DNA of 64,000 bases from Planctomycetota bacterium (lineage in GTDB: Bacteria > Planctomycetota > Phycisphaerae > Phycisphaerales > Phycisphaeraceae). Position numbers and translations under genes: made by a program. The stretch spans positions 4,650,001 to 4,714,000 of the forward strand of contig CP066225.1 in the NCBI GenBank assembly GCA_016350165.1. The letters are read 5' to 3'. Every line of letters starts with the position of its first letter. Within the stretch, counting starts at the first letter, position 1. The notes under the pieces are model-generated. The model did no database searches. It saw only the letters and a program-made list of their open reading frames with translations, and was not told the DNA's origin. Positions 28,163 through 36,414 of the stretch are shown piece by piece.

Positions 28163-28648
28163 ACCCAATTACCCATCAGCCTCATTCACCAAAAAACATA
28201 TTCATCATCAAATCACAACAAGCCGATCAGGCATCAATCATCTTCAGAATTGGTTTCATCACTGCTCCCGAAACAAAACCCAGAAAAGAAAAAATCAATC
28301 AATCTCAAATTAACTTACACGATCCGACATTTTCGTGCGCACGAAAATACCCGTTTTCCATTTCTTCACCCCCTCATCTGCGCGCACAAATCCAAGCAAA
28401 CTTGCTCAAAACCTAACCATTCCGCGCCGTTCTGCTTCAAAACCTCATAAAACTTGTTCGAAACTCGCCAAAATACTTCGTTTTTGCAAATCTGAGAATT
28501 CCTGACCACCAAAACCACAACTCATGTCACCGCAAACAATTGCACATGCAAAAAGCGGGTTTGTGCGCAAAATCTGATTCGTTAGCCAAACCAAACCAAG
28601 CGCACAAACCCGCTTCACTTATTCATCTAATGTCGCGATCCAGAAGCT
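28163..28648. other. Gene-free region with a perfect 20-bp palindrome and TGTGCGCA motifs
   Basis: No gene was found in 486 bases. It holds ATTTTCGTGCGCACGAAAAT at 28329-28348, a perfect palindrome, plus CTGCGCGCACAAA near 28379. The 16-bp terminator inverted repeat occupies the right end. The + strand is C-rich. Similar TGCGCA-centred motifs recur in the gene-free region at 36.4-36.9 kb. Confidence 0.6.
28545..28615 (-). terminator. Long stem-loop terminator of the squalene-cyclase-like gene
   Basis: Arms at 28553-28568 (AAGCGGGTTTGTGCGC) and 28600-28615 are perfect over 16 bp with a 31-nt loop. On the minus strand the stem is followed by TTTTTGC. It begins 33 nt past the stop at 28649, so it probably ends that transcript. 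The stem itself contains the TGTGCGC motif. Confidence 0.75.
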
Positions 28649-29845
28649 TTATTTGCCCACACCAATCGCATTCTGCAGACTGATCAGCGAGTAAGCTGTC
28701 ACCAGATTCGCATCACCTTCCATCCAGCGGTCAGCCATGTTTATCCATGAACCGTCTTCTTTCTGCACCGCACCCAGTGTGTCGATCAGGTCGTTACCCC
28801 AGTTACGAACACCACTTACAGTCTTCAATTCATCCTGACCCCACGCATTGAGCGCACGTGCTGCAGCCAGATAGTAGTAGTACAAACCTTGCAGTTTCAC
28901 CTTCTCAGGCATACCCGGATTCTGTTCGAATGTGTAGTTGTCACAAATCCAGCCAAACGCAGCCGTCACGCGTGGATCACTCTTGGTTAAACCAGCAAAT
29001 AGTAGTGATTTAAAACCAGCATAAGTCATTGAACCGTAAGTTCTTAGGCCAGATACAGGCTTCCCGAGTTTTGCTTCATCTTCCATCTCAGGCGAAGCCT
29101 TACTCTGAGGTACACCGATGTTATCTTTATTCAGGCTCGCTGCATAAATAAAGCCACCATCTTGATTTATAACTTCCGAGCCGAACATGTCGTTCTTCGC
29201 ATTCCCTTGGTGTCTGCTGATAAACACGAGCGCTCTCTGGAACACCACATCCTCTTCGTTAACTCCTGAATCATGAAGAGCTTGCAGCATAAACTGCGTG
29301 TTACTCATATCAGGTCGACCATGTTTCCCATACCCCACACCACCATAATATGGGTGCTTCGAATCAATCATCTTACCCTGCGGATCCAGTTGCCCAGCCC
29401 ACTGTAGTCCCTTGAGATAATCCTGTGCTTTCGCAATGACTTGTGCGATTTCGGGATCGTTCTTCAGCCGCGACAAAGCCGACACGCAAATCGATGTGTT
29501 GTAGTTATTTAGGAAATCACCATCACAGATCGCACCGCTCGGCTGCGCTTTGCTAAGTACAAATTTCAAAGCCTTTTGTAATTGTGGATCTTCCAGCGGT
29601 GTATTCGGATCATCAATCAAAACCTGCATCGCCAATGCTGTGATCGCCGGTCCAGGTTGCGGCGTCCATGACCCATCTTCATTCTGCGTCGATTTTAAAA
29701 ACGCAATGCCTTTTGCGATCGACTTCTCAGCCTTCATCTTGTGTGCATCGTCAGCAGCATAACTCGTTGTTACGCAAAGACATGAGACAATTAAAAGAAG
29801 CGTCACTGTTTGAAGCAAGTACGTGGCTTTTCGCAATGAATTCAT
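28649..29845 (-). CDS. Secreted prenyltransferase/squalene-oxidase repeat protein
   Basis: 398 residues. A signal peptide (LLQTVTLLLIVSCLCVTTSYAA) precedes an alpha/alpha-toroid built of terpenoid-cyclase-like repeats: AKGIAFLKSTQNEDGSWTPQ near residue 45, TSICVSALSRLKND, AFVFISRHQGN-type and GAVQKEDGSWINMADRWMEG near the end. The QxxDGSW repeats match the QW-type motif of squalene cyclases and related proteins, but the DxDD catalytic motif of true cyclases is not seen. Such exported proteins are common in planctomycetes with unknown role, possibly protein binding. It is followed by a long stem-loop terminator. Confidence 0.85.
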   Translation of the reverse strand: MNSLRKATYLLQTVTLLLIVSCLCVTTSYAADDAHKMKAEKSIAKGIAFLKSTQNEDGSWTPQPGPAITALAMQVLIDDPNTPLEDPQLQKALKFVLSKAQPSGAICDGDFLNNYNTSICVSALSRLKNDPEIAQVIAKAQDYLKGLQWAGQLDPQGKMIDSKHPYYGGVGYGKHGRPDMSNTQFMLQALHDSGVNEEDVVFQRALVFISRHQGNAKNDMFGSEVINQDGGFIYAASLNKDNIGVPQSKASPEMEDEAKLGKPVSGLRTYGSMTYAGFKSLLFAGLTKSDPRVTAAFGWICDNYTFEQNPGMPEKVKLQGLYYYYLAAARALNAWGQDELKTVSGVRNWGNDLIDTLGAVQKEDGSWINMADRWMEGDANLVTAYSLISLQNAIGVGK

Positions 29846-29965
29846 CCGGTTTGCCCTTTGATTTGGGGGTATAAGAATGTTCAGCCAACAGCACTTCCGA
29901 GCGTGTCAGCCATATCAAATGGGTGATGCATTTATTATTATTGTTTTCTAAGCAATGACTTATGG

Positions 29966-30577
29966 CTACAGATGCCTGTTCCAAGGCTCCGAATCCAAAT
30001 CATCCATCCCCGTCCCCGTCTCCACCTGCGGCTCATGTTTGAGCGAGCGAGCCAACTTCACCACCACAAACACATATCCAACCACAAGCGTCGTCAGCAC
30101 AATCAAGCTAAAGTCTCGAGACGCAAGCGATAACAATGTAAGTACGCCCGTGATCAAAGCTAGCAGGATTGATAACACCAAACTTGTAATAGTTGCCTTG
30201 CGGCTGCCTTTCTGGATATAGAATGGCAAGATGATATTAATGATTGCAGGTACAACAGTTAAAACAAAGATGATGACCGCGATTACTGGCAAATATGACT
30301 GTGAAGCAAATACCATATCAAGCATCTGCTGTATCAATTGAGCTTGTTCTTCAGGCATCTCCGCTATTTGTGGCTGAAAAATATTATTCAGCTCACTTTC
30401 AGACAAAACGCCAAAAGCCAAAAACGCAAACGAGCAGCAACCAAAAACCAGAATCGTCAGTGGTGACAAGATCCACAACACAATCGATGCGATTTTCGCA
30501 TGTGGATTCAGCCGACTAAATGATGGACCTTGGCCCGGATTAATCGGATTGAATTTGGGAGAATCAAAATTACTCAT
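29966..30577 (-). CDS. Hypothetical membrane protein
   Basis: 203 residues. A polar Pro/Asn-rich N-terminus (about 1-25) precedes four likely membrane segments (about 30-55, 95-122, 130-150, 157-175) and an acidic, soluble C-terminus. A region between the first two helices (NIFQPQIAEMPEEQAQLIQQ) is probably helical and exposed. No family was recognised; the layout recalls DUF4190-like small membrane proteins. It lies leftward, upstream of the repeat protein gene with a 120-bp gap. Confidence 0.7.
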   Translation of the reverse strand: MSNFDSPKFNPINPGQGPSFSRLNPHAKIASIVLWILSPLTILVFGCCSFAFLAFGVLSESELNNIFQPQIAEMPEEQAQLIQQMLDMVFASQSYLPVIAVIIFVLTVVPAIINIILPFYIQKGSRKATITSLVLSILLALITGVLTLLSLASRDFSLIVLTTLVVGYVFVVVKLARSLKHEPQVETGTGMDDLDSEPWNRHL

Positions 30578-30729
30578 GTTGACAGGATATCAGGCTGATA
30601 GCATGGGTGGCAATATAGGATTGCCTTGGGGAAACAGAAAGAAATTTCATCGCGCTTAGATACCAACAAATATTAGGTGTATATAGTTAAGTCATTGCAA
30701 ATACTAGCTGTTTTCTTCTTGTTTCGTGT

Positions 30730-32004
30730 ATGATTATTGCGAAACACAAAATGGGGGAGTGGCGTTTGTTGGATTCTGGGGTAGATTCACAGCAGGCCCA
30801 GAAATGTAGACGAACGGAGTTGTCATTGAAGGATTTGGGCAAAGTTAAGAAGTACATCTCACTGGTGCTGCGTTTAGTTGTTGCAGTAGCGGGCATTGCT
30901 TACATCGCATGGTCGTTGACTTGGACTGATTCGTTGCTCCTGCCCAGCGGCTACGAGTTGTGGGATGGTTATACCGTCAATGCGCCGACGGAATATAAAG
31001 TCATCAGCGAGAATGCATCGGGTTACGAGATTGATGTTAATGATTTAAAGCGTGAACTCTATGTGCCGTTGAATTCGATTGGTAAAGAAGCGACGGATGT
31101 ACAGTATCGGCCGGGCATTGTGACAACGCTTAAAGATGCGGATTACTCTAAGCTATGGTTAGGCCTCATACTCATCGGCATCATGTTTCCAATACAAGGG
31201 ATTCGTTGGTGGATACTCATGAAGTGCAGGGGGCTTGAAGTTCCAAAACTAAAAGCAGTTCGATTAACGTTAGTTGGCTTATTCTTCAATTTCTGTATGC
31301 CTGGCATGACCGGCGGCGATGTCGTCAAAGCTTATTACGCAGCAAAAGGTAGCGGGCGGCGCGGTGTGGCTGTGATGAGTGTTGTCTTTGATCGTATTGC
31401 GGGTTTGTTTGGCCTGATTATTCTCGGCGGAGTTGTCGGACTATTCATGCTCGATAACGAACTTGCAAGACAAATCACGATCGGTATCTGGATATTGATT
31501 GTTAGTATTACCATCATGGGTATTGCATATTTCTCTCAGAGAATCAGGCAGTTGCTCGGTATCAAATGGCTTATGGATCGCATGGGTGAAGAAAACATCT
31601 TTGCACGATTGGATCATGCGACCGTTGCGTATCGACATCATAAAGGCGCAGTCGCAAGTGCGATCGCGATCAGCTTGCCGGTTCATCTTTGCCAGGTGAC
31701 AGCCGTGGCCGTGGCGGGTTATGCTCTTGGGATGCAGATTGAATGGGGCTTGATGTATATGGTTTTGCCGGTGATCTTTTTGGCTGGCTCATTACCGATC
31801 AGCTATCAAGGCCTTGGTGTGATGGAAGGTTTGGGCTTTGCATTTCTTGCAACCAGCGATCTTGCGACGAATAACCAAGTTGTTGGCATGCTCGTTCTGA
31901 TGCGCATCTTCTTTGTGATCTATGCGGTACTCAGCTCCATTCTTGTATTGCGTGGTAATGTGCATCTGTTTCCACAAGAAGAAGCTGCAGAAGAAGCGTC
32001 TTAA
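30730..32004 (+). CDS. Lysylphosphatidylglycerol-synthase-like (flippase-like) membrane protein
   Basis: 424 residues. After a soluble N-terminus and one membrane helix (about 47-65) comes a short extracytoplasmic domain, then the UPF0104/LPG-synthase transmembrane domain (about 135-410). Diagnostic blocks are IQGIRWWILMKCRGLEV, LVGLFFNFCMPGMTGGDVVK and VVFDRIAGLFGLIILG, ending with SYQGLGVMEGLGFAFL. These resemble the membrane part of MprF and related proteins, with no C-terminal synthetase domain. They are thought to move lipids or lipid-linked sugars across the membrane; substrate is unknown. The start could also be the ATG at 30751; no clear ribosome site decides. Confidence 0.85.
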   Translation: MIIAKHKMGEWRLLDSGVDSQQAQKCRRTELSLKDLGKVKKYISLVLRLVVAVAGIAYIAWSLTWTDSLLLPSGYELWDGYTVNAPTEYKVISENASGYEIDVNDLKRELYVPLNSIGKEATDVQYRPGIVTTLKDADYSKLWLGLILIGIMFPIQGIRWWILMKCRGLEVPKLKAVRLTLVGLFFNFCMPGMTGGDVVKAYYAAKGSGRRGVAVMSVVFDRIAGLFGLIILGGVVGLFMLDNELARQITIGIWILIVSITIMGIAYFSQRIRQLLGIKWLMDRMGEENIFARLDHATVAYRHHKGAVASAIAISLPVHLCQVTAVAVAGYALGMQIEWGLMYMVLPVIFLAGSLPISYQGLGVMEGLGFAFLATSDLATNNQVVGMLVLMRIFFVIYAVLSSILVLRGNVHLFPQEEAAEEAS

Positions 32005-32087
32005 ATTAATCAGCAAATATTGAGGGGTCGCCAGTCAATGCGAATCACTTTTAAGTGAGCGTAGATGATGTGCGTTTAGATATGCAG

Positions 32088-32143
32088 AAAAAAAGGGCGC
32101 CCCGCCCCCGATGCAAGGAGGGATGTGAGCATGGGGACGGGGC
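32088..32143 (-). terminator. Strong GC-rich intrinsic terminator (minus strand)
   Basis: GCCCCG at 32099-32104 pairs with CGGGGC at 32138-32143, and CCCC plus ATGC (32106-32114) pair with GCAT plus GGGG (32129-32136), giving about 14-15 bp with one mismatch and one bulge. Seven A's at 32088-32094 give the minus-strand T run. No minus-strand protein gene ends nearby, which points to an RNA transcript. Confidence 0.8.
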
Positions 32144-32330
32144 AGGCGGTGTATGGGTACCGTTAGCAACGCTGTTGTCATAAGGCGCAACAACAGCGCG
32201 AGTGCAGTTAAGGTTGTATGAACCCAAAGCAGCAACGGGTCAGTATGTTGCAATCGATTGTGTGAGAGATCAGCAAAACATGGCCCGGTAAAAACTGCTG
32301 CCTGTAAACCAATTCTGGTTTATCAGCCCT
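32088..32330 (-). ncRNA. Candidate structured RNA ending in a strong terminator
   Basis: On the minus strand this interval contains successive stems: TAAACCA/TGGTTTA (32305-32322) extended by CTG/CAG, GCAAC/GTTGC (about 32232-32251), a perfect 9-bp stem CGCTGTTGT/ACAACAGCG (32170-32178 with 32190-32198) enclosed by TGGGT/ACCCA (32154-32158 with 32222-32226), and a terminal 15-bp GC-rich stem (32099-32143) followed by seven T's. The PEP-CTERM gene upstream has its own terminator at 32471-32496, so this looks like a separate unit. TGATAAT near 32370 on the minus strand is a possible -10. It does not match tmRNA, RNase P or SRP RNA signatures I know. Confidence 0.45.
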
Positions 32331-32470
32331 CACCTATAAATTTACCACACGCGAATGAATAAGTGAAGAATATTATCAGGAATTGTTCTAAAAGCGTGTG
32401 TTGTTGATAAGCGAAAAAATACTTGCAAAAACGTTTTGAATGCCCATCTAATCAGGACTGTGTGCGCATT

Positions 32471-32496
32471 TTAAAAGCCTAATACATGGTTAGGCT
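32471..32496 (-). terminator. Terminator of the PEP-CTERM gene at 32.5 kb
   Basis: AGCCTAA (32476-32482) pairs with TTAGGCT (32490-32496), 7-nt loop; on the minus strand TTTTAAAA follows. It is 33 nt past the stop. Confidence 0.75.
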
Positions 32497-32529
32497 TGTT
32501 GTTTTGTTACTATCTAATTGTTTGTTAGA

Positions 32530-33309
32530 TCAATGTTTTCTTCGCATTAAGAAAACAAGTGAACCAAGCAGTAATGATGCGGTTGCTGGCTCGGGGATGT
32601 CAGTGATTTCAACGAGGCCTATCTTGGCGATAGATGATCCGGAGGTTGTGTCATCGCCGAAGAAAAGGAAATTCGGGATTTCAAATGGATCGATTGTTCC
32701 GACCCACGGCGTGTAATCACGTGTGCTGCCGGTCATGATCACGTTGCCATCGGCATAAAGCATGTATGTTGAATTGTGCAGTGAGAGATTGTATTCAATC
32801 ATTGAAGCGGTTGTGTCAATTGCAGTTGTTTCAGCTTTGAAGAACAATTCGCCTGTATTGTCATCGTGGTATGAGAAAATCTGGTCTTCCCAGAAAGCGA
32901 TTTCGATGCCGACTTTGTTGTTGGATAAAAGGATGATGGAGAAGCCGCCTCGGTTTTCTCTTGAATGATTTTCTTCTTCAATCTGCAATGTGAAGTGAAG
33001 GTTGAAGCCGGTAGCAAGATCCATGTCAGGCATATTGGGATGAACGATGCTGGTTGCAAATGGATTGTGTGAGAAGAAACCGAGCTTGTCGGACATGGTG
33101 GTGGCGGTGTCGATGCGCGTGTAGTTGGAATTGGATGAGGCAGAAGCATTTGCTCCGGTGAGTGGCAAAACGCCCATGGTGAAGCCTTGCGTCGACGGCG
33201 AAGTATCTAGGGCTGCATCGTATAGAACAACAGCATGTGAGTGTGGTGTGAGTATTGCTAAGAATGTTAGGAATGTGATTGCTTGTAAAAAATGCTTAAA
33301 GTGATTCAT
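32530..33309 (-). CDS. PEP-CTERM protein with lectin-like mature domain
   Basis: 259 residues. Signal peptide (HFLQAITFLTFLAILTPHSH, cleavage near HA-VV). The C-terminus is a PEP-CTERM sorting signal: DIPEPATASLLLGSLVFLMR followed by RKH. Such proteins are thought to be processed by an exosortase and displayed or released at the surface. The mature part is beta-rich (LHFTLQIEEENHS, GFSIILLSNNKVGIEIAFWE, YMLYADGNVIMTGS) and reminiscent of concanavalin-like/LamG folds. It is divergent from another PEP-CTERM gene 478 bp away. Exact role unknown. Confidence 0.8.
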   Translation of the reverse strand: MNHFKHFLQAITFLTFLAILTPHSHAVVLYDAALDTSPSTQGFTMGVLPLTGANASASSNSNYTRIDTATTMSDKLGFFSHNPFATSIVHPNMPDMDLATGFNLHFTLQIEEENHSRENRGGFSIILLSNNKVGIEIAFWEDQIFSYHDDNTGELFFKAETTAIDTTASMIEYNLSLHNSTYMLYADGNVIMTGSTRDYTPWVGTIDPFEIPNFLFFGDDTTSGSSIAKIGLVEITDIPEPATASLLLGSLVFLMRRKH

Positions 33310-33787
33310 CTAGTTTTCTCCGGATCTCGCTTGTGAATCGAATGCACAAGTTAACGTGGCAAAAAATGGCACATCACACTGCAACAGGTTAACTCGTTAA
33401 TGATTTAGTAAAACTAAGAAAAGATGCGTTCAGTTTACCCTTAAAAATAAGGGAAACAAGAAGAATTACTTGTGACGTGATTGCATTGGAGTTTTTTAAC
33501 TAATCGTTGATTAGATAAATGAATCATTTGTATTCCAATCAGAGATGTAGGTTTATCCCGTAATGAGGAATAATTTAGAATGTTTCTAAGTGAGTTATGC
33601 GAGGCGTGTGTATTTCCTTTTTTCAATATGCCTAGATGGTGAGTTTAGTTCGAGTTGTTCGTTACGAAAATAAATTCCGCGTGTGCGGAAGTGGCTATCG
33701 TCTGGACCTCGCTGGGTGATGGCTGAAATTAATCGAGGGAAATGTGTCAGTTGAAGAACTGGGACGCGCACAACATGGAGCCTGTGT
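33310..33787. promoter_or_regulatory. Divergent upstream region of two PEP-CTERM genes
   Basis: No gene in 478 bases. It contains the palindromic 15-mer CTAATCGTTGATTAG at 33500-33514, which recurs identically at 36929-36943, a small CCCTTA/TAAGGG hairpin near 33437-33452, and GCGCACAA at 33766-33773. It should hold the promoters of both flanking PEP-CTERM genes. Confidence 0.45.
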
Positions 33788-34480
33788 ATGACTCGAAGCA
33801 AGATGAGTGGGATGATTAACAAGAGGACATTTGTTTTAGGGACTGTCGTGCTGGGGGCAAGTTTGTTTTCAGCCAGTGTGAGTAGTGCTGCACTGCAGAC
33901 GAATGACTCATTGGATTTCTTCACTAATTTTCAGGAAGCTGATGGGAACAATCCAAGTTTCACAATCACCAAGGATGGAATGAGTGTTGATTTTGTCGGA
34001 CATATCGGGATACGACCTGATGGGCCGCTGTATTTTCAGGATGCGCGTTCGTTCTGGGTTGAAGAAGATAATGTCGATGGATCAGCGATGCTGAGTGACG
34101 GAGCGGTGCACGTGCAGTTTGTTGCGCGTGATCGTGTTCTGCCTGGCGCGGGTGATCCGAACGGCGTGATCGAATTCTTGGATATGTCTGACAATGTGAT
34201 TGATGTTGATATTGAAGTTTATGATGCACTGAGTGGTGTACTAAATGCAGCGGATGCGAATCATGGTACCGATATGGATAACATCAGTTTGAGTAATAAC
34301 TGGGTAAGGTATGTTGTTACTGCGAGTGATGATAGTGTGCTGATCAAGTCATTGCGTATGACGAATGATGATGGTGTTGGCAGAAGCGCGATCGATGATT
34401 TTGGTTTTAATGTACCGGAACCAGCAAGCGCGGCGCTTTTGGGTTTGGGTATGTTGTTGGGATTACGCCGCCAGAAGTAA
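33788..34480 (+). CDS. PEP-CTERM protein
   Basis: 230 residues. GGAG lies 7 nt before the ATG at 33788; ATGs at 33803 and 33812 are also possible. Signal peptide INKRTFVLGTVVLGASLFSA ends near SSA-ALQ. The C-terminus carries the sorting signal (NVPEPASAALLGLGMLLGLR followed by RQK). The mature domain is acidic and probably beta-sandwich (FTITKDGMSVDFVGHIGIR; YDALSGVLNAADANHG), like carbohydrate- or calcium-binding surface modules; no family recognised. It is followed by a terminator. Confidence 0.8.
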   Translation: MTRSKMSGMINKRTFVLGTVVLGASLFSASVSSAALQTNDSLDFFTNFQEADGNNPSFTITKDGMSVDFVGHIGIRPDGPLYFQDARSFWVEEDNVDGSAMLSDGAVHVQFVARDRVLPGAGDPNGVIEFLDMSDNVIDVDIEVYDALSGVLNAADANHGTDMDNISLSNNWVRYVVTASDDSVLIKSLRMTNDDGVGRSAIDDFGFNVPEPASAALLGLGMLLGLRRQK

Positions 34481-34510
34481 TACGATGAAGTTTGATTGAT
34501 ATGTAAAAGA

Positions 34511-34545
34511 AAAAGGCGTGCACCATGACGTGCGCGCCTTTTTTA
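34511..34545 (+). terminator. Bidirectional terminator between PEP-CTERM and UspA genes
   Basis: AAGGCGTGCAC (34513-34523) pairs with GTGCGCGCCTT (34530-34540), with one G-T pair and a 6-nt loop, followed by TTTT; A's precede it. It separates convergent genes. Confidence 0.85.
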
Positions 34546-34570
34546 ATATTTGTAATTGGAGGGATGGGGA

Positions 34571-34996
34571 TTAGAGGTTGCCGTTCCAGTTTGCGGGGAG
34601 GAGCATGACGGGTAGGTCAGTTTGGCGGATGAGGTTGCCGGGCACGTCGCCTGCGATGAGACGTTTGAGAACACCTTTACCGGTGAGGCCGAGCAGGATG
34701 AGTGTGCAGTTGCGAGCGTGTGCGGTGTTGAGGATTGCTTTGGAGGTGTCGTCCGAGAAGAGCATGATGCCTTCTGCGTTGATGCCTTTGGACTGGAGAT
34801 TGTCTGTTAGGAGTTTGAGTGTTTGCTCACCTCGGTTGGTCGCATCGGACTCGTGCTCATCTTCATCTTGAAGAGTCGCGACGTGAGCGATAATCACATC
34901 GGAGCCTAATCGGGCTGCGAGATCTGCAACAGGGCCGAGAAGTTTTTCGCTGGCCCATGGTGAGGAAACTGCGACGAGGATTCTGCTTTTGCTCAC
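34571..34996 (-). CDS. Universal stress protein (UspA family)
   Basis: 141 residues from a GTG at 34996, chosen because GGAG lies 6 nt upstream and the fold begins at KSRILVAVSSPWASEKLL; an in-frame ATG at 35035 would add a charged tail. UspA signature elements are visible: DVIIAHVATL after the first helix, AKAILNTAHARNCTLILLGL-type segment and the nucleotide-binding loop GLTGKGVLKRLIAGDVPGNL, ending LPVMLLPA. The G-2x-G-9x-G-type loop suggests ATP binding. Cytoplasmic, usually induced by starvation or stress. Single gene. Confidence 0.88.
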   Translation of the reverse strand: MSKSRILVAVSSPWASEKLLGPVADLAARLGSDVIIAHVATLQDEDEHESDATNRGEQTLKLLTDNLQSKGINAEGIMLFSDDTSKAILNTAHARNCTLILLGLTGKGVLKRLIAGDVPGNLIRQTDLPVMLLPANWNGNL

Positions 34997-35373
34997 GTGA
35001 AACTCCGTTTTTGAACGCTGGCGAGGCGTTTTCAAGTGGCTGAAAGCTTATTGATTTACCAAAAGTGAGTCAGAAGGTCAAAAAAAGTCGAGTTTTAGGT
35101 CAATAATTGGGTGTAGGGGGTGTTTTTGAGGGGGAGAGGGGGTGAGAGGCCAATGATAAGAACGTGGGGGTGAGTGGGGTATTGTTGGGAGGGAAAATTA
35201 TGGGGAACCGGTGAAGGGCTAATCTCGTAAACGAAATGAATATTTTAAGCCGGAACTGGGTTAGTTAGTTATGAAATGAAGCATATCGGCAAAAGTCGGT
35301 GTGTGGCCTATTCAGGTGGTCAGTGACGCTCGGATGAATCAAGGCGATGGGCGACACGGATAATTAAGGATAT
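34997..35373. promoter_or_regulatory. Strongly G-rich divergent region (UspA / thioredoxin)
   Basis: No gene in 377 bases. Its + strand is extremely G-rich: in 35101-35160 I count 28 G and 3 C. It must hold the promoters of both flanking genes. AAGGA precedes the thioredoxin start by 4 nt. No operator was recognised. Confidence 0.5.
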
Positions 35374-36414
35374 ATGAAGATGAAATTCAACGCACTGTGT
35401 AAAGTTGTGGTTTTGGGAGGTGGATTGTGTTTGGCGGCGGGTAGCGGACTGGTTGGGAGTCAGGTTTGGGCGCAGGCCAGTGGTAAGGCTGCGGCCAAGG
35501 CAGAAGCACATGAAGGTTGGCAGGTTGATGTTGATCTGAAGGATGTGTTTAAGCAGGCGAAGAAGGAAGGTAAGGATGTGGTTGTGAACTTTTCAGGTTC
35601 AGATTGGTGTCCGCCTTGTATTAAGTTAGATGAAACGATTTTGAGCCAGAAGGCGTTTCAGGATCGCGTGAAAGATAACTTTGTGCTGGTGAATTTAGAT
35701 TATCCAAGACAGAAGCAGCAGTCACCGGAAGTGAAAGCGCATAATGATGCGGCTGCACGGAAGTATGGAATTACGGGGTATCCAACGCTGCTGATTTTTG
35801 ACTCGGAAGGTCATCAGTATGGGAAGACGGGGTATAAGCCTGTGAGCCCTGAGGTGTACGCTAAGGAATTGAATGCGATGCATGATGTTCGCGTGCAGAA
35901 GGATGCGCTGCTGGCTGAGGCGAGTAAGTTGAGTGGCGTTGAGAGGGCGAAGAAGATCGATGAAGCGGTAGAGAAAATCGGGTTGGAAAATGCAGTGACG
36001 ATGATGAGTGCGGAGATCGCTGAGATTGAATCGCTTGATCCCAATGATGAAGCTGGGCTTAAAAGTAAGTATGCGGAGATCGTTCAGGGCATTAAATTAA
36101 ATGAGGGTATGGAATCGGTTTTGATGTCTGCTCAGATGGGCGATGTTAAGGGCGCGATTAAGAAGTTGGATGCTTTGGTTGCGAAGGTGAAGCCGACGAA
36201 GCCGGATGTGTTGCAACAGATTTCGTTAGTGAAGGCTCAACTGCTTATGAGTACGGGTGAAGGGGATGCGGCGCTTGCTGAGGTCCAGAAGGCGATTGAT
36301 GCAGCACCGGGTTCACCGTTGAGTCGTCAGTTGGAATCATCGTTGCCACAGATCAAAGCTGAGGTGGCGCAGATGAAAGAACAGGCGGCGAGTGGTGCGA
36401 ACGCTGCTGAGTAA
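35374..36414 (+). CDS. Exported thioredoxin-fold protein with C-terminal helical domain
   Basis: 346 residues. A signal peptide (VVVLGGGLCLAAGSGLVGSQ, cleavage near VWAQA) leads to a thioredoxin domain with the active site WCPPC (Cys79, Cys82) inside FSGSDWCPPCIKLDETIL, and the cis-Pro region GITGYPTLLIFDSEG. Residues about 180-346 form an Ala/Glu/Lys-rich helical region, probably repeats of TPR type. It should act as a periplasmic thiol reductase or chaperone. The start may be the ATG at 35374 or 35380. A terminator follows. Partner unknown; the CxxC with two prolines and the preceding D resemble thiol:disulfide interchange proteins. Confidence 0.85.
   Translation: MKMKFNALCKVVVLGGGLCLAAGSGLVGSQVWAQASGKAAAKAEAHEGWQVDVDLKDVFKQAKKEGKDVVVNFSGSDWCPPCIKLDETILSQKAFQDRVKDNFVLVNLDYPRQKQQSPEVKAHNDAAARKYGITGYPTLLIFDSEGHQYGKTGYKPVSPEVYAKELNAMHDVRVQKDALLAEASKLSGVERAKKIDEAVEKIGLENAVTMMSAEIAEIESLDPNDEAGLKSKYAEIVQGIKLNEGMESVLMSAQMGDVKGAIKKLDALVAKVKPTKPDVLQQISLVKAQLLMSTGEGDAALAEVQKAIDAAPGSPLSRQLESSLPQIKAEVAQMKEQAASGANAAE

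Larger units (their letters stand above)
32005..32529. other. Gene-free region: candidate RNA plus PEP-CTERM terminator
   Basis: No protein gene is convincing in these 525 bases. From left: palindrome CACTTTTAAGTG (32046-32057), which might end the flippase-like gene transcript; the candidate minus-strand RNA (32088-32330); a less structured A/T-rich part with TTATCAACA on the minus strand at 32402-32410 (one base from a DnaA box); TGTGCGCA near 32461; and the terminator of the PEP-CTERM gene. Confidence 0.5.

Noticed and set aside
28250-28450. 66-residue open frame on the + strand
   Set aside because: It spans the perfect 20-bp palindrome, lacks a ribosome site and has biased composition expected from C-rich non-coding DNA.
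32035-32253. 72-residue open frame on the minus strand
   Set aside because: It runs through the strong hairpins and terminator of the candidate RNA, has no ribosome site and no family resemblance.
32088-32330. tmRNA, RNase P RNA or SRP RNA
   Set aside because: The tRNA-like T-loop end, the GAGGAAAGTC block and the GGAAGG/GNAR SRP loop are all missing.
32402-32410. DnaA box
   Set aside because: TTATCAACA differs from TTATCCACA at a key position and stands alone, so it does not by itself identify an origin.
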